From Deltaproteobacteria bacterium (GTDB taxonomy: Bacteria; Desulfobacterota; Binatia; HRBIN30; JACQVA1): a DNA stretch of 64,000 nt. The notes beneath the pieces are model-generated. The model saw only the letters and a program-made list of their open reading frames with translations, made no database searches and had not been told where the DNA came from. Positions 50,031-58,924 of the stretch are shown here, in pieces; the stretch's first letter is position 1; each line of letters starts with the position of its first letter. The translations under genes and the position numbers were made by a program. The DNA lies in the NCBI GenBank assembly GCA_016178705.1, contig JACOST010000032.1, forward strand, positions 88,448-152,447. Direction: 5' to 3'.

Positions 50031-52670
50031 GTGAGTGAATCTGCAGTGTTGCAACCCGCCGTGAGTTCATCGACAGCGTCGCATCGGCGATCGTGTCGTT
50101 CCTGGGTTTTGGGAGGGGTCGCTATCGCCCTGCTGGCCCCAATGTCGGCGGCGGCAGGGCCGCGAGCCAGTTCGGTCGGCGAAATTTGCCCCGGGGCCGC
50201 GCCCGATCCGTGCAACGTCAGCAGCGCGATCACTGTGATGAACGGCAGCGCGTTGGATCTCGACGGGCGGGCGCTGCACCTTTCATCGGTGGCGGCACTC
50301 AACGCCGAGAACGGCGGCAGCTTCTCGATCACCAACGCTGGCAGCGTCGTCCTCGAAAAGGGGGCGGCCATCACCGCGGTCGGCCGCGGGATAGCCGGCG
50401 GTACGCTGGTCATCGACAGCGCGGGGATGTGCGACATCGGCGGGAAGATTCTCGCCAGCTCGGTACGCATTGCCGGCATGGGTAGCACGGGCGGGGCGGT
50501 GTCGCTCACCTGCAACGGCATCCACCTCGGTGACGGCAGCGCCATCGAAGCCGTCGGGGTCAACGGACCGGGCGGTACGATTGCGCTCGCCGCCGGTCTC
50601 GCTCCGCTCACGTCGCTCAAGGGCGCGAAGCTGCGCGCCAACGGCGTGGGAGCAAGCGGCGGCACCTTGACCATCAGCAGCGCCGCCGACTGTTCCCTAG
50701 CCACCGTGATTGAGTTGAACGCCGCGAAAGGCAGCAGCCTCGGTGGCAAGGGCGGCAGCGCGGCGATCACGTGCACCGGTCTGACGCTCGCCAACGGCGC
50801 CAGCTTCGATGCCAACGCGGCGGGCGACAACGGCGACGCCTCGACGATTGGCGGCGGCTTGAGTCTCGACGCTCAAGCTGGTGCGCTCACGATCACCAAA
50901 GGCGTCCGCTTACGCGTCAACGGCACTGCGGCCAACGGTGGAACGATTCAGATCAGCAGTCTCGATTCGTGCACGCTGTCCGGGCGCGCCATGCTCAACT
51001 CGGTTTCGGTGGGGCCGATCGGCGCGTCCGGTGGAACCCTCAGTGCGACCTGCGGTAGCGTGGTCATCGATCACGGCGGCGCTGAGGCCATCGGCACGCT
51101 GCCCACCGGGACCGGCGGCGCCATCACCGTCGCCGCGACCGCCGGAACGGTGCGCCTGGATAACAGTACCACGCTAAAGGCGACCGGCGTCGGCGTGCCC
51201 GGAGGCACGATCACGGTCAGCGCCCCGCTCGGCTGCAGCCTCGGCGCCCAGCTACAGGTGGACGGCAAGGAGACCTTCGTCGCCGGCACTCGTATCGGCG
51301 ACAGTGGCGGCACCGTCATGTTTGATTGCGGTGGCCCGCTCGAACTCCTCTCGGGCGCTGGCATCAGCGCCGGCGGCAGCACCGGCGCACATGGCGGGCA
51401 CGTGGCTCTCACCACCGGCGACGCACTCGACATCGGCAATGGAGCCGCCATCCTCGCCAACGTGAAAGATGGCATTGGTGGGCTGATCGCCGTCACGGCT
51501 ACCGGCGCGTGTCAGATCGCCGGATCGCTCCAAGCACGCGCCAGTGGCGTCACGGGCAACGGTGGCGGCGGCTCGCTGGTGCTCAGTTGTGGCGGCGATG
51601 TGACGGTGACCGGTGACGGCGCGCTCGATGTCGGCGGACCGACCAACGGAGTATCCGGCGTGTTGACGCTGCAGACCACGTTGGGCGCAGTGCAGATCGC
51701 GCAGGGCGCCGTGCTGCGCAACAACGGCGCGGCGCAGGTCGGCATCAACGCCATCGAAATCGGCGCCGTCGGGATATGCACGATCGGCGGCAAGCTGCAG
51801 TCCGACTGCGCGCGCGGCCCCGGCATTCCGATTCAGATCACCTGCACCGGTGTCACTCTCAACAGCGGCAGCCTGGTGCAAGCGAACAGCGCCGGGGCTG
51901 ACGCCGGTCAGGTGGTTGTCGACACCTCGGGCTCCACCACCGGGCAACCGCCGGCGGGCTGCGTGTTGAACGGCAAGATCAAGGTGAACGGCGCATCCAC
52001 CGTCGATCGCACGGCGAACCCGCCGACCGTCATACCGGGCAACGGTGGCATCGTGCGGCTGTTGTGCGGGACGGATCTCAACGTCGCTAATGACGCCTCC
52101 ATCGACGCGCTTGGCGCCGGCCCGCAGAGCGCGGGTGGCCTGATCGACATCCATGCGGCAGGCGGACCGGCAATCATCAACGGCAAGTTGAAGGCGAAGG
52201 CGAGCGGCATCTCGGGACTCATCAGCATCGTCGGCGTCAACGTCACCACGACGGGGACGAGCAGCCTCGATGTCACCGGGTTCTCCGGCGGCAGCATTGT
52301 GTTGCGCTCGGCGCAAGACACTACCGTCAAAGGCGACGTGTCGATCGGAAAGACCGTGAGCGCCCGCGGCTCCGGCAGCGGCAGCAACATGGGCGGCGTG
52401 ATTCAAGCCGAAGGATGCAACGTCACCGTCGAGGACGCCGGCGTGTTGCGCACCGATGGCAAACAGGCCGGCGCCAATCAGTTGGTCGCCCACGAACAGC
52501 TCACCATCAAGGGCCGCGTGTCCGCCGTCTCGGCGATCACGACCAACCCGCAAGGCAGCAACCTATTCCAATATCGCGACACGCTGATGATCGAGGATTT
52601 GACCAGCGTGACCCCTGCGGCGCAGTCGATCTACGATCCGACGCTGATTTCGTGTTCGCCAGGGTCGTAG
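50031..52670 (+). CDS. large secreted beta-helix-like repeat protein with regular Cys
   Basis: An 879-residue protein (or 869 from GTG 50061). A signal peptide (SWVLGGVAIALLAPMSAAAG) is followed by Gly/Ala/Thr/Val-rich repeats of roughly 70-90 residues. Each contains short strands such as GGTLTISSAADCSLATVIEL and SAAITCTGLTLANGASFDAN. Cys alternate between two sequence settings: C-x-[IL]-x-G (CDIGGKI, CTLSGRA, CQIAGSL, CTIGGKL, CVLNGKI) and a C-x-G setting (CNGIHL, CTGLTL, CGGPLEL, CGGDVTV). The pattern suggests a parallel beta-helix with a ladder of stacked Cys, perhaps disulfides. It is probably exported to the surface. It resembles filamentous-haemagglutinin-like proteins only in composition. 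Function unknown. Confidence 0.72.
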   Translation: MSESAVLQPAVSSSTASHRRSCRSWVLGGVAIALLAPMSAAAGPRASSVGEICPGAAPDPCNVSSAITVMNGSALDLDGRALHLSSVAALNAENGGSFSITNAGSVVLEKGAAITAVGRGIAGGTLVIDSAGMCDIGGKILASSVRIAGMGSTGGAVSLTCNGIHLGDGSAIEAVGVNGPGGTIALAAGLAPLTSLKGAKLRANGVGASGGTLTISSAADCSLATVIELNAAKGSSLGGKGGSAAITCTGLTLANGASFDANAAGDNGDASTIGGGLSLDAQAGALTITKGVRLRVNGTAANGGTIQISSLDSCTLSGRAMLNSVSVGPIGASGGTLSATCGSVVIDHGGAEAIGTLPTGTGGAITVAATAGTVRLDNSTTLKATGVGVPGGTITVSAPLGCSLGAQLQVDGKETFVAGTRIGDSGGTVMFDCGGPLELLSGAGISAGGSTGAHGGHVALTTGDALDIGNGAAILANVKDGIGGLIAVTATGACQIAGSLQARASGVTGNGGGGSLVLSCGGDVTVTGDGALDVGGPTNGVSGVLTLQTTLGAVQIAQGAVLRNNGAAQVGINAIEIGAVGICTIGGKLQSDCARGPGIPIQITCTGVTLNSGSLVQANSAGADAGQVVVDTSGSTTGQPPAGCVLNGKIKVNGASTVDRTANPPTVIPGNGGIVRLLCGTDLNVANDASIDALGAGPQSAGGLIDIHAAGGPAIINGKLKAKASGISGLISIVGVNVTTTGTSSLDVTGFSGGSIVLRSAQDTTVKGDVSIGKTVSARGSGSGSNMGGVIQAEGCNVTVEDAGVLRTDGKQAGANQLVAHEQLTIKGRVSAVSAITTNPQGSNLFQYRDTLMIEDLTSVTPAAQSIYDPTLISCSPGS

Positions 52671-52691
52671 CCGCTTGCGGCGGGCGTGATA

Positions 52692-53621
52692 CTACTCGCG
52701 CACCGAGCGCAGCGCGTCGCCCAACATCGTAATTTCTTCCCTCAACTGCGCGCCATCAAAGACGAGCGGCGTCAGAATCAAGTGACGCACGCCGGCAGCC
52801 CGGTAGCGCTCGACGCCAGCGATGATGTCCGCCGTCGATCCCAACAGGCAGTAGCGCTCGGCGGCGCTGTGCATGGCGCGCCCATACATCGCCCCGAGCA
52901 CATTGCCGGCGTCACGGAGAGCTTGCTCGCGAGTTGGACGCGGCGCCGTGAACACCATCATCGCACCCACCACCTGTCGCTGCCGCGCGGCCGCCATCGC
53001 TTCGACCTGCGCGAACCGTTCGCGAAACTGATCCGGGGAAAGCAGATAGCCGACCCAACCATCGCCGAGGCGTGCGGCGCGCCGCAGCGCCGCCTCCGAC
53101 CGCCCACCGATCCAGATCGGCGGACCGCCCAACTGCATCGGCGGTGGATTCAATTTCACCGGCGCAAAGCGTACGAAGCGACCCTCGAATCCCACCGTGT
53201 TGCCGCCCCACAACGCGCGCAGCACCCGGATGGCTTCGTTGGTCCGCGCGCCGCGCTCGCTCAGCGGGACGCCGCAGGCTTCAAACTCGGCGGGAAACTC
53301 ACCACCGACACCGATGCCGAATATCAAGCGGCCGTTCGCCAGCACATCGAGCGACGCGACACTCTTCGCCACCGTGGTCGGGTGCCGCAGCGGGAGCAGA
53401 TACACGCAGGTACCAAGCGCCACGCGCTCCGTGTGCGCAGCACAGCACGCCAGCGTCGTCAGCGGATCGAGGATGGGCGCGGGAAACGCGATGTGATCGC
53501 CGGCCCACAGACTGTCGAAGCCGTGCGCTTCCGCGTGCGCCGCGAGTTGGCCGATCTCGCCGGCAGTTCGAATCCCGCCGAGCATGAGCCCGATTCGCAG
53601 GCGCGGCTCGCGTTCCGCCAT
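52692..53621 (-). CDS. LLM-class flavin/F420-dependent oxidoreductase
   Basis: A 309-residue luciferase-like monooxygenase-superfamily TIM barrel. Characteristic segments are LRIGLMLGGIRTAGEIGQLA, AHGFDSLWAGDHIAFP, PTTVAKSVASLDVLANGR, FGIGVGGEFPAEFEACGVP, PIWIGGRSEAALRRAARLGD and YRAAGVRHLILTPLV. Such enzymes use FMN or F420 and act on aldehydes, nitro compounds or terpenoids. It begins 12 nt after the nitronate monooxygenase stop and is the last gene of a four-gene minus-strand group that contains the UGSC selenoprotein. Cofactor choice cannot be read from the sequence. Confidence 0.9.
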   Translation of the reverse strand: MAEREPRLRIGLMLGGIRTAGEIGQLAAHAEAHGFDSLWAGDHIAFPAPILDPLTTLACCAAHTERVALGTCVYLLPLRHPTTVAKSVASLDVLANGRLIFGIGVGGEFPAEFEACGVPLSERGARTNEAIRVLRALWGGNTVGFEGRFVRFAPVKLNPPPMQLGGPPIWIGGRSEAALRRAARLGDGWVGYLLSPDQFRERFAQVEAMAAARQRQVVGAMMVFTAPRPTREQALRDAGNVLGAMYGRAMHSAAERYCLLGSTADIIAGVERYRAAGVRHLILTPLVFDGAQLREEITMLGDALRSVRE

Positions 53622-53633
53622 CGGCCCACTGAC

Positions 53634-54611
53634 TCAGCGCGCCTCGACGGCACGGTCGGCGGCAAACATCCGGCCCCGGAGCACGCCCTCGGCCTCGCGA
53701 ATGATGTCGGCCATCACCTCGGCGGCGGGCTTGATCTCGTGAATCAGACCCATGCCTTGCCCGGCCGGCATGAAGCAGCGCTCGGGGTTGGCGTCGCCCT
53801 GATTACCCATGTAGTCCATCACGCCCTCGCGCACCGAAGTCATCACCTGCATCGGGAACGGCTGGATCTCGTTCGCGCGGCGTTCCCACGATTCATTGTA
53901 TGAGTTGCGAATCGTGCGCGCCGGTTTGCCGGTGTAGCAGCGTGTGCGCACGGTATCGGCCTCGCCGCTCTGCACGATGGCTTCGCGATACTTGGGCGCC
54001 GCCTGCGCTTCCGGCGTGGCGATGAAGCGCGTCCCGACGACGACACCTTGAGCGCCCAGTGCGAGTGCCGCCACCAACTGCCGGCCATCGACAATCCCGC
54101 CGGCCGCCAGCACCGGAATTTTGACCGCATCGACGACCTGCGGCACCAGGGCCAGCGCACCGATCTCACCGGTATGGCCGCCCGCTTCCGTCCCTTGCGC
54201 CGCCACCACGTCCGCACCAGCTTGCGCCGACTTGATGGCATGACGTACCTTGCCAATCATCACCACCACGATCATGCCGCGCTCGTGCATTTCGATGATG
54301 AACTCCTGCGGCACCGCCAGGCCGGCGACGAAGATCTTGATGTTCTCCTCGAAGACGACCTGCATCTGCGGCCGAATCATATCGGGAATGGGCGCCAGCA
54401 GATCAACCGCGAACGGCTTGTCGGTCAGCTCGCGGGTCAACCGGATCTCGCGACGCAGACCATTGGCATCCAGGGTCGCCGCGCCAATGACGCCGAGGCC
54501 GCCCGCGTTCGACACCGCCGCCACCAGCTTGTGCATTGAGACGCCGCCCATACCCGCGAGAACGATTGGGTGCCGAATGCCGAACAGGTCGCAAATCGGG
54601 GTGCGCAACAT
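53634..54611 (-). CDS. nitronate monooxygenase (2-nitropropane-dioxygenase family)
   Basis: A 325-residue FMN-dependent TIM-barrel enzyme: GMGGVSMHKLVAAVSNAGGL at the N-terminus, VDLLAPIPDMI, QAGADVVAAQGTEAGGHTGE with the catalytic-site His, AAGGIVDGRQLVAALALGAQ and GTRFIATPEAQA. Members oxidise alkyl nitronates or serve as enoyl-ACP reductases of the FabK type. It lies between the UGSC selenoprotein gene and the LLM oxidoreductase gene, all on the minus strand. A 90-nt gap separates it from the selenoprotein gene. GGAGT precedes ATG 54611. Confidence 0.9.
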   Translation of the reverse strand: MLRTPICDLFGIRHPIVLAGMGGVSMHKLVAAVSNAGGLGVIGAATLDANGLRREIRLTRELTDKPFAVDLLAPIPDMIRPQMQVVFEENIKIFVAGLAVPQEFIIEMHERGMIVVVMIGKVRHAIKSAQAGADVVAAQGTEAGGHTGEIGALALVPQVVDAVKIPVLAAGGIVDGRQLVAALALGAQGVVVGTRFIATPEAQAAPKYREAIVQSGEADTVRTRCYTGKPARTIRNSYNESWERRANEIQPFPMQVMTSVREGVMDYMGNQGDANPERCFMPAGQGMGLIHEIKPAAEVMADIIREAEGVLRGRMFAADRAVEAR

Positions 54612-54701
54612 GATTCACTCCAGAGCGCCGGGGCATATGCCGGACGGCGCGCAAACGATTACGAAACAGACGTGTTGATACTACGGGCGGCCGTCGTTGT
54701 G

Positions 54702-55238
54702 TCAACGCGGGGTAGCGGACTGTTCGAGCGCCGCCAGAATCGAGTCGACCGCCGCATCGGCGCGTGCGCGCATCTCGTCGTCGCTGGCGTCTTGGATCGG
54801 ATGCGCCACGAAGACTCGCGCCACCTCGCGCATGCCCAGCGCGCGCGCTTGCACGTCGGCGGCCTGGGTGAATTCCTCCGAAGCAACGAAGACGGCCGGG
54901 ATGCCGTGCCGTTCAAAGAAGATCGAGTCGTGCACACTGCACGTGGTGCACGACCCTCAATCGGCGAGCGCCTCGATCACCGCGCCAGCGCGCTCCGCGA
55001 TCTGCTGCAACAACGGCTCGGGCGCCGGTTTGGTGAAGGTCGGTTTGCGGAAACGCACGATCTGCACGCCCGGCCGCCGCTGCGGCAACAGCTCGGCCAG
55101 GCGATCGAGAAACACGTCGCCGCGCGGCTTGATGATGTCGAGCAGCGCGACCACTCCAGTCAACCGCGCCGGGCGCGGCACAGGCTGGCGCTCCACCGGT
55201 TGGCGCTCATCCGTCGGATCGAGCACGATCAGTCCCAT
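54702..55238 (-). CDS. UGSC-family selenoprotein with in-frame TGA (Sec94)
   Basis: One frame runs from ATG 55238 to a stop at 54702, interrupted only by TGA at 54959-54957. Reading that TGA as selenocysteine gives 178 residues with Sec94-Gly-Ser-Cys97-Thr-Thr-Cys100, the U-G-S-C motif of the UGSC family. Both parts are conserved-looking: LLDIIKPRGDVFLDRLAELL before and SIFFERHGIPAVFVASEEFT after. A hairpin that fits a bacterial SECIS follows the TGA. The start has AGGAGTGAGCG upstream, 3 nt after the stop of the thioredoxin-fused partner gene. A redox role is likely; substrate unknown. A simple nonsense mutation is the alternative, but the motif and hairpin argue against it. Confidence 0.88.
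54929..54943 (-). promoter_or_regulatory. SECIS-like hairpin after the UGA codon
   Basis: On the minus strand a 6-bp stem CGTGCA / TGCACG closes the loop GTG. The loop begins 20 nt after the TGA, inside the 16-37 nt range described for bacterial SECIS elements, and its first base is G, as that consensus wants. A wider alternative pairing (GTCGTGCAC with GTGCACGAC, 54927-54954) overlaps it. It would recruit SelB for selenocysteine insertion at codon 94. Confidence 0.7.
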
Positions 55239-55241
55239 CGC

Positions 55242-56855
55242 TCACTCCTCTATTTTCTTGGTGACCATCTGCGATCCCATCGACCCGCCGACCCAGCCAC
55301 CAATCACCGCCGAGAACTTTCCTGCCGTGCCGCCAGCGACGACGATCTGAATCGATTCTTCACTGGCGAACTTCGGTACCAGCTGCGCCAGCGTCTCCTC
55401 TGACGGCGCATCGCCGACGACGCGCTGGGGCAAGCCTTCCGCGCTGCCGTCGATATCGGCGAGCAAGTCGCGCAGCGGCTTGGCGCTGACTTCCTGAATG
55501 CAGCGCCGGATGTCGGCCTTCGTCCAACCGTCGCGTGTGATCGTCTGAACATGCTCCGGGCACAGGACGAGCACGACCTCGGCATAGCGGTACCACTTGT
55601 GATGCGCCACGGTCTCCATGCACTTGCCGAACGTAGTCACCACGCCTCGCGCCGTCCGGCTGAGCTGATCGACTAGGGCGCGCGGCGCCTCGGCGGCGAA
55701 CAGCGTCACAGTGGAGTCCTCGCGGCCGAAGCCACGCTCGACGTGTAACGGCTCCCAGGGATTGGCTTCTTCGTTTTCCGCGATGCAGTAGGTGTACTTG
55801 CCCGGTTGCCCGAGTGTGGCGCGATCGACTTCACCTGGGCGGCCGCCGCCGACGTTGCGCACCACCAGGTTGAGCGCGCGACCGATGGTGGCGTTGGCGC
55901 GGTTGCCTTGGCCCAACACGTTGAGCCCCGCGTTCATGCCGATGCGTTGGCGAATCGGGCCGTTGACGATCAGCAACGGCGCCGCGAAGTACGTCGTCGC
56001 CAGCACCCCGTGCATGTTGAAGGCGTCGCTGCACGCCGCCTCAACCGCGGCCAGCACTACCGGCAGATACTCCGGCTTGCACCCCGCCATCACCGCGTTG
56101 ATGGCGATCTTCTCGACTGTCGTCGGCGCGCAGTTGGGCGGCACCACGGCGACCACTTCGTCCGGCGCGCGGCGCGTACCGCTCAGCATGCGTAGAACGC
56201 GCGCCTCGGTCGGCGGAACGACAGGCAAGCCGTCGGTCAGTCCGCGCTCGAAGAAGAACTCGGCGGGATCTTCCAGCTCACCGATCTCGACACGCCGCGA
56301 TTGTAAGCGCGCCCGCCCGCGGCGCACCGCCAGCTCCTGCTGAAACGCCGCGTCGGTGGTGCGCGAGGCACAACCGGCGCGCCAGTCGGGAATCGCTTCG
56401 CCGTCGCCAAACAACCGCAGCGCCGCCGTCCCGCTCGCGGCAGCGGCATTCCGTGCAATCCGCTCCCAATCGCGACGGACAAATCCCACACTGCTATCGA
56501 GCACAGCACCGTGCCGGTCGACGAGAAACAGCGCCGGCACTGATTCGATGTCGCACGCCAGCGACACTTCGAGATCGCTGTCGCGCACGATCGCAAATCG
56601 CAGTGCGTGCCGATCCGCAAAGGCGCGCGTGGCCGGGGCGTCGCTCTGCGAGACACCGATCACTCGCGTACCCGGCACCGCGTCACTCAGTCGCTGCAGA
56701 AACGGAAACGCAAAGTCACACGTCGGGCAATCGTCTTTGAAAAACACGACAAGCGCCGGCGCATCGGCGGGCACGGCATGCGCATGACCGGCTTGATCAC
56801 GCAACGCGAACGGGGCGATGTGCGGCGCTGCGGGCGCGTTGGCGGCGGATGGCAT
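55242..56855 (-). CDS. thioredoxin-like domain fused to UGSC-partner protein
   Basis: A 537-residue protein. Residues about 10-150 are a peroxiredoxin/TlpA-like thioredoxin fold with the redox pair in FFKDDCPTCDFAF and VPALFLVDRHGAVLDS. Residues about 195-537 form a separate conserved domain: GLTDGLPVVPPTEARVLRML, NAVMAGCKPEYLPVVLAAVE, GKYTYCIAENEEANPWEPL and a C-terminal VVAGGTAGKFSAVIGGWVGG. I recall this second domain as the usual neighbour of UGSC proteins. It lies 3 nt upstream of the selenoprotein gene. The two are clearly an operon and probably a redox pair. The reaction is unknown. Confidence 0.85.
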   Translation of the reverse strand: MPSAANAPAAPHIAPFALRDQAGHAHAVPADAPALVVFFKDDCPTCDFAFPFLQRLSDAVPGTRVIGVSQSDAPATRAFADRHALRFAIVRDSDLEVSLACDIESVPALFLVDRHGAVLDSSVGFVRRDWERIARNAAAASGTAALRLFGDGEAIPDWRAGCASRTTDAAFQQELAVRRGRARLQSRRVEIGELEDPAEFFFERGLTDGLPVVPPTEARVLRMLSGTRRAPDEVVAVVPPNCAPTTVEKIAINAVMAGCKPEYLPVVLAAVEAACSDAFNMHGVLATTYFAAPLLIVNGPIRQRIGMNAGLNVLGQGNRANATIGRALNLVVRNVGGGRPGEVDRATLGQPGKYTYCIAENEEANPWEPLHVERGFGREDSTVTLFAAEAPRALVDQLSRTARGVVTTFGKCMETVAHHKWYRYAEVVLVLCPEHVQTITRDGWTKADIRRCIQEVSAKPLRDLLADIDGSAEGLPQRVVGDAPSEETLAQLVPKFASEESIQIVVAGGTAGKFSAVIGGWVGGSMGSQMVTKKIEE

Positions 56856-56944
56856 GGGCGGTAGTGTAGTGCGCCGGCGCGCGCCGAGGCAAGGCGGCTG
56901 CCTTCAACTCTCCGACGGCTAGCGCTCTGCGGCCCGCGCCAATG

Positions 56945-56978
56945 AACACGGGGCTGGCGTTCTCGCCAGCCCCGTGTT
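56945..56978 (-). terminator. strong hairpin, probable terminator of the InlB-like gene
   Basis: Arms 56945-56959 (AACACGGGGCTGGCG) and 56964-56978 are perfectly complementary around a TTCT loop. It lies 22 nt beyond the stop codon at 57001. No clear T-run follows on the minus strand, so it may act as a Rho-independent-like barrier or an mRNA stabiliser. Confidence 0.7.
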
Positions 56979-57000
56979 GGCTGCTGCCCTTCTGCAGAGC

Positions 57001-58527
57001 TTACTTGCTGAAGTTTGCTTGCACCGAGAGGTTCGCGTTGACGCTGACGGTACAAGGGTTGACGGTGCCGGAACACGCGCCTCCCCAGTTGACAAACTGC
57101 TTGCCCGCCGGCGGCGTCGCTGTCAGCGTCACTGCCGTACCTGAGACGAACTTCGCGGAGCAGGCGTTCCCGCAGCTGAGGGTTCGGTCAGAGCCAGCCG
57201 GTGTACCGGTGACTGTTCCTGGATTGCTGCGACCGACCGACAACGTGAACTGCGTTGTGCCGCCACCCGCGGCGCCGCCACCGCCACCACCGCCGGCCGG
57301 GGTGGAGAATGTAGCGCCGACGTTGACACCCCCGTTGACGGTCACTGTACAACTACCCGCGGTTCCGATGCAGGCACCGGTCCAACCGAGGAAGGAGCTA
57401 CCACTGCCGGGCTTGGCGTTGAGTGTGACACGCGTTCCGGCGTTGTACGACTGATTGCACTTGCTGCCGCAACTGATGAGCTTGTCGCCTGACTCGACGT
57501 TGCCATTGCCGGTCTTGGTGACGAGCACGGCGTCGGGTTGGACGTTGGCTCCGCTCATCTGCACGCTGAGCAGGCCACCAATCTCGTCCGCAGCCGGCGC
57601 GTTGCACGTGCCGTCGGCACAGAGTGCCTCGTGGGTGATCGGATCGTACCGACCAGTGAAGTTGTACATCTCGATGCGGCGGACGACGGCGCGCGTCGTC
57701 GGGTCGATGTTGCCCTGGTTGCGCTTGCGCTTGCGTTTGCCGTTCCCGCCGGCCGCCGGTTCATCCTGAACGATCGAATAATTCGATTCGAGCTGAGCTG
57801 GGTCCATCGGCACAACGGCTGGATTGTCCGCCAGTAGTTCTTCGATCTGGATCGGATGCTGGAGTTCGACCTTGAAGACGCGCATCCATTGCGCGTCGCC
57901 GAAGAGCTGCGGCGATTCGGCCGGCTCTGGCGCTGGAACTTCGATCACCAGGACCGGTGGATTGTTCACCACCACCGGTGGCTGGACGTAGTAGATCGGC
58001 ATCGGCACTGCCGTCGGCGGGTTGTTGGGGATGAGCGTTCCTGGGTTTGCCGGATCTTCGCACAACCAGTTCGCCAGCGCGCGGGTCGGATTTCCAGTGA
58101 TCGACGTCCCGAAGTGCTCGCACCCAGAATCCTGGTAGGTTGCCGGGTTCCATTGATAGCACTGGCCCGGGAACCACGGGACCGTATGCGGAAGCGTTCG
58201 CTGCACGAACTGCTGCGCGTTGGCGTCGTATGGGCTGTCCCATCGGACGATTGCCCCCGTCGCCGAGGGTAGCACGTTGGGGGCACCGTACCGTTCCGTA
58301 GAGAACGAGTACGGCACCTGACTCGGGGCCATGCCATCGAGCTCGATTTGAAAACCGTGACAGATCTGCCCGGTGTCGTTCGCGATGTCGAAGTTGCCGA
58401 GCGATCCGTAGATGATCGCCGACTGGGCTGCGGCGACAATCGGCGCCGCCAACACGCCGAAGGCAAGGGCAGCGAGTGTGCCGCGTTTGTGCGCCGATCG
58501 GCGCGATCTTGCTGACTTCATATCCAT
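57001..58527 (-). CDS. secreted protein with two C-terminal InlB-like B-repeat domains
   Basis: A 508-residue protein: signal peptide (TLAALAFGVLAAPIVAAAQS), an N-terminal domain of unknown type (IYGSLGNFDIANDTGQICHG, with several Trp, Cys and His), a basic linker (GGNGKRKRKRNQGN), and two C-terminal divergent InlB B-repeat-like domains. Those read VTLNAKPGSGSSFLGWTGAC with CTVTVNGGVNVGATF, and VTLTATPPAGKQFVNWGGAC with CTVSVNANLSVQANF; a Gly run joins them. Such repeats occur in surface and adhesin proteins. GAGGAGGA precedes ATG 58527. A strong hairpin follows the stop. Function unknown, likely exported. Confidence 0.78.
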   Translation of the reverse strand: MDMKSARSRRSAHKRGTLAALAFGVLAAPIVAAAQSAIIYGSLGNFDIANDTGQICHGFQIELDGMAPSQVPYSFSTERYGAPNVLPSATGAIVRWDSPYDANAQQFVQRTLPHTVPWFPGQCYQWNPATYQDSGCEHFGTSITGNPTRALANWLCEDPANPGTLIPNNPPTAVPMPIYYVQPPVVVNNPPVLVIEVPAPEPAESPQLFGDAQWMRVFKVELQHPIQIEELLADNPAVVPMDPAQLESNYSIVQDEPAAGGNGKRKRKRNQGNIDPTTRAVVRRIEMYNFTGRYDPITHEALCADGTCNAPAADEIGGLLSVQMSGANVQPDAVLVTKTGNGNVESGDKLISCGSKCNQSYNAGTRVTLNAKPGSGSSFLGWTGACIGTAGSCTVTVNGGVNVGATFSTPAGGGGGGGAAGGGTTQFTLSVGRSNPGTVTGTPAGSDRTLSCGNACSAKFVSGTAVTLTATPPAGKQFVNWGGACSGTVNPCTVSVNANLSVQANFSK

Positions 58528-58924
58528 TGTCCTCCTCTGCGAGCGAATTTTTTTTGAACTTCCAACCGCCTACCGGTTCGAGTGTTCAAACGGAGGACAT
58601 CTCAAGAGCCATGCCATGAGAAGTTTGGCGCAGAGGTTGGCCGTAGACACTGATCACGATCCTCGACGGACTTTTCTGGGGGACCTCACCCAGGCCAGAT
58701 GCGGGATATCGCCACGGAATAGCGTGCGCTCGCTGCCCTCCTCCCTCACGCATGGCCTCCTCATGCATTGTACCGCCGACAGCCGTGCGCTACTGTGCCA
58801 CCGAGTCCGTTCGACAGCCCCGCAGCGCGATCGATTCCGAAGGCCTTGGGCCTCCACGTGTGCTCGGCGCCGACTCCGAGAGGAGATAGCGTGCCACGGC
58901 AACACGTGGGCGCGTGAAAGAAAA
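58528..58924. other. intergenic stretch without a convincing gene
   Basis: About 400 nt between the divergent InlB-like gene and the small-protein pair. Only frames without recognisable products are present. It includes the GAGGAGGA ribosome site of the minus-strand gene near 58532-58540 and an A/T-rich run (AATTTTTTTT) around 58545-58555 that could hold a minus-strand promoter. I see no repeat, palindrome or RNA gene. Confidence 0.5.

Noticed and set aside
54702..54935. Separate 77-residue gene after the TGA
   Set aside because: It is the C-terminal half of the UGSC protein in the same frame; an independent start at the internal ATG would lose the U-G-S-C motif.
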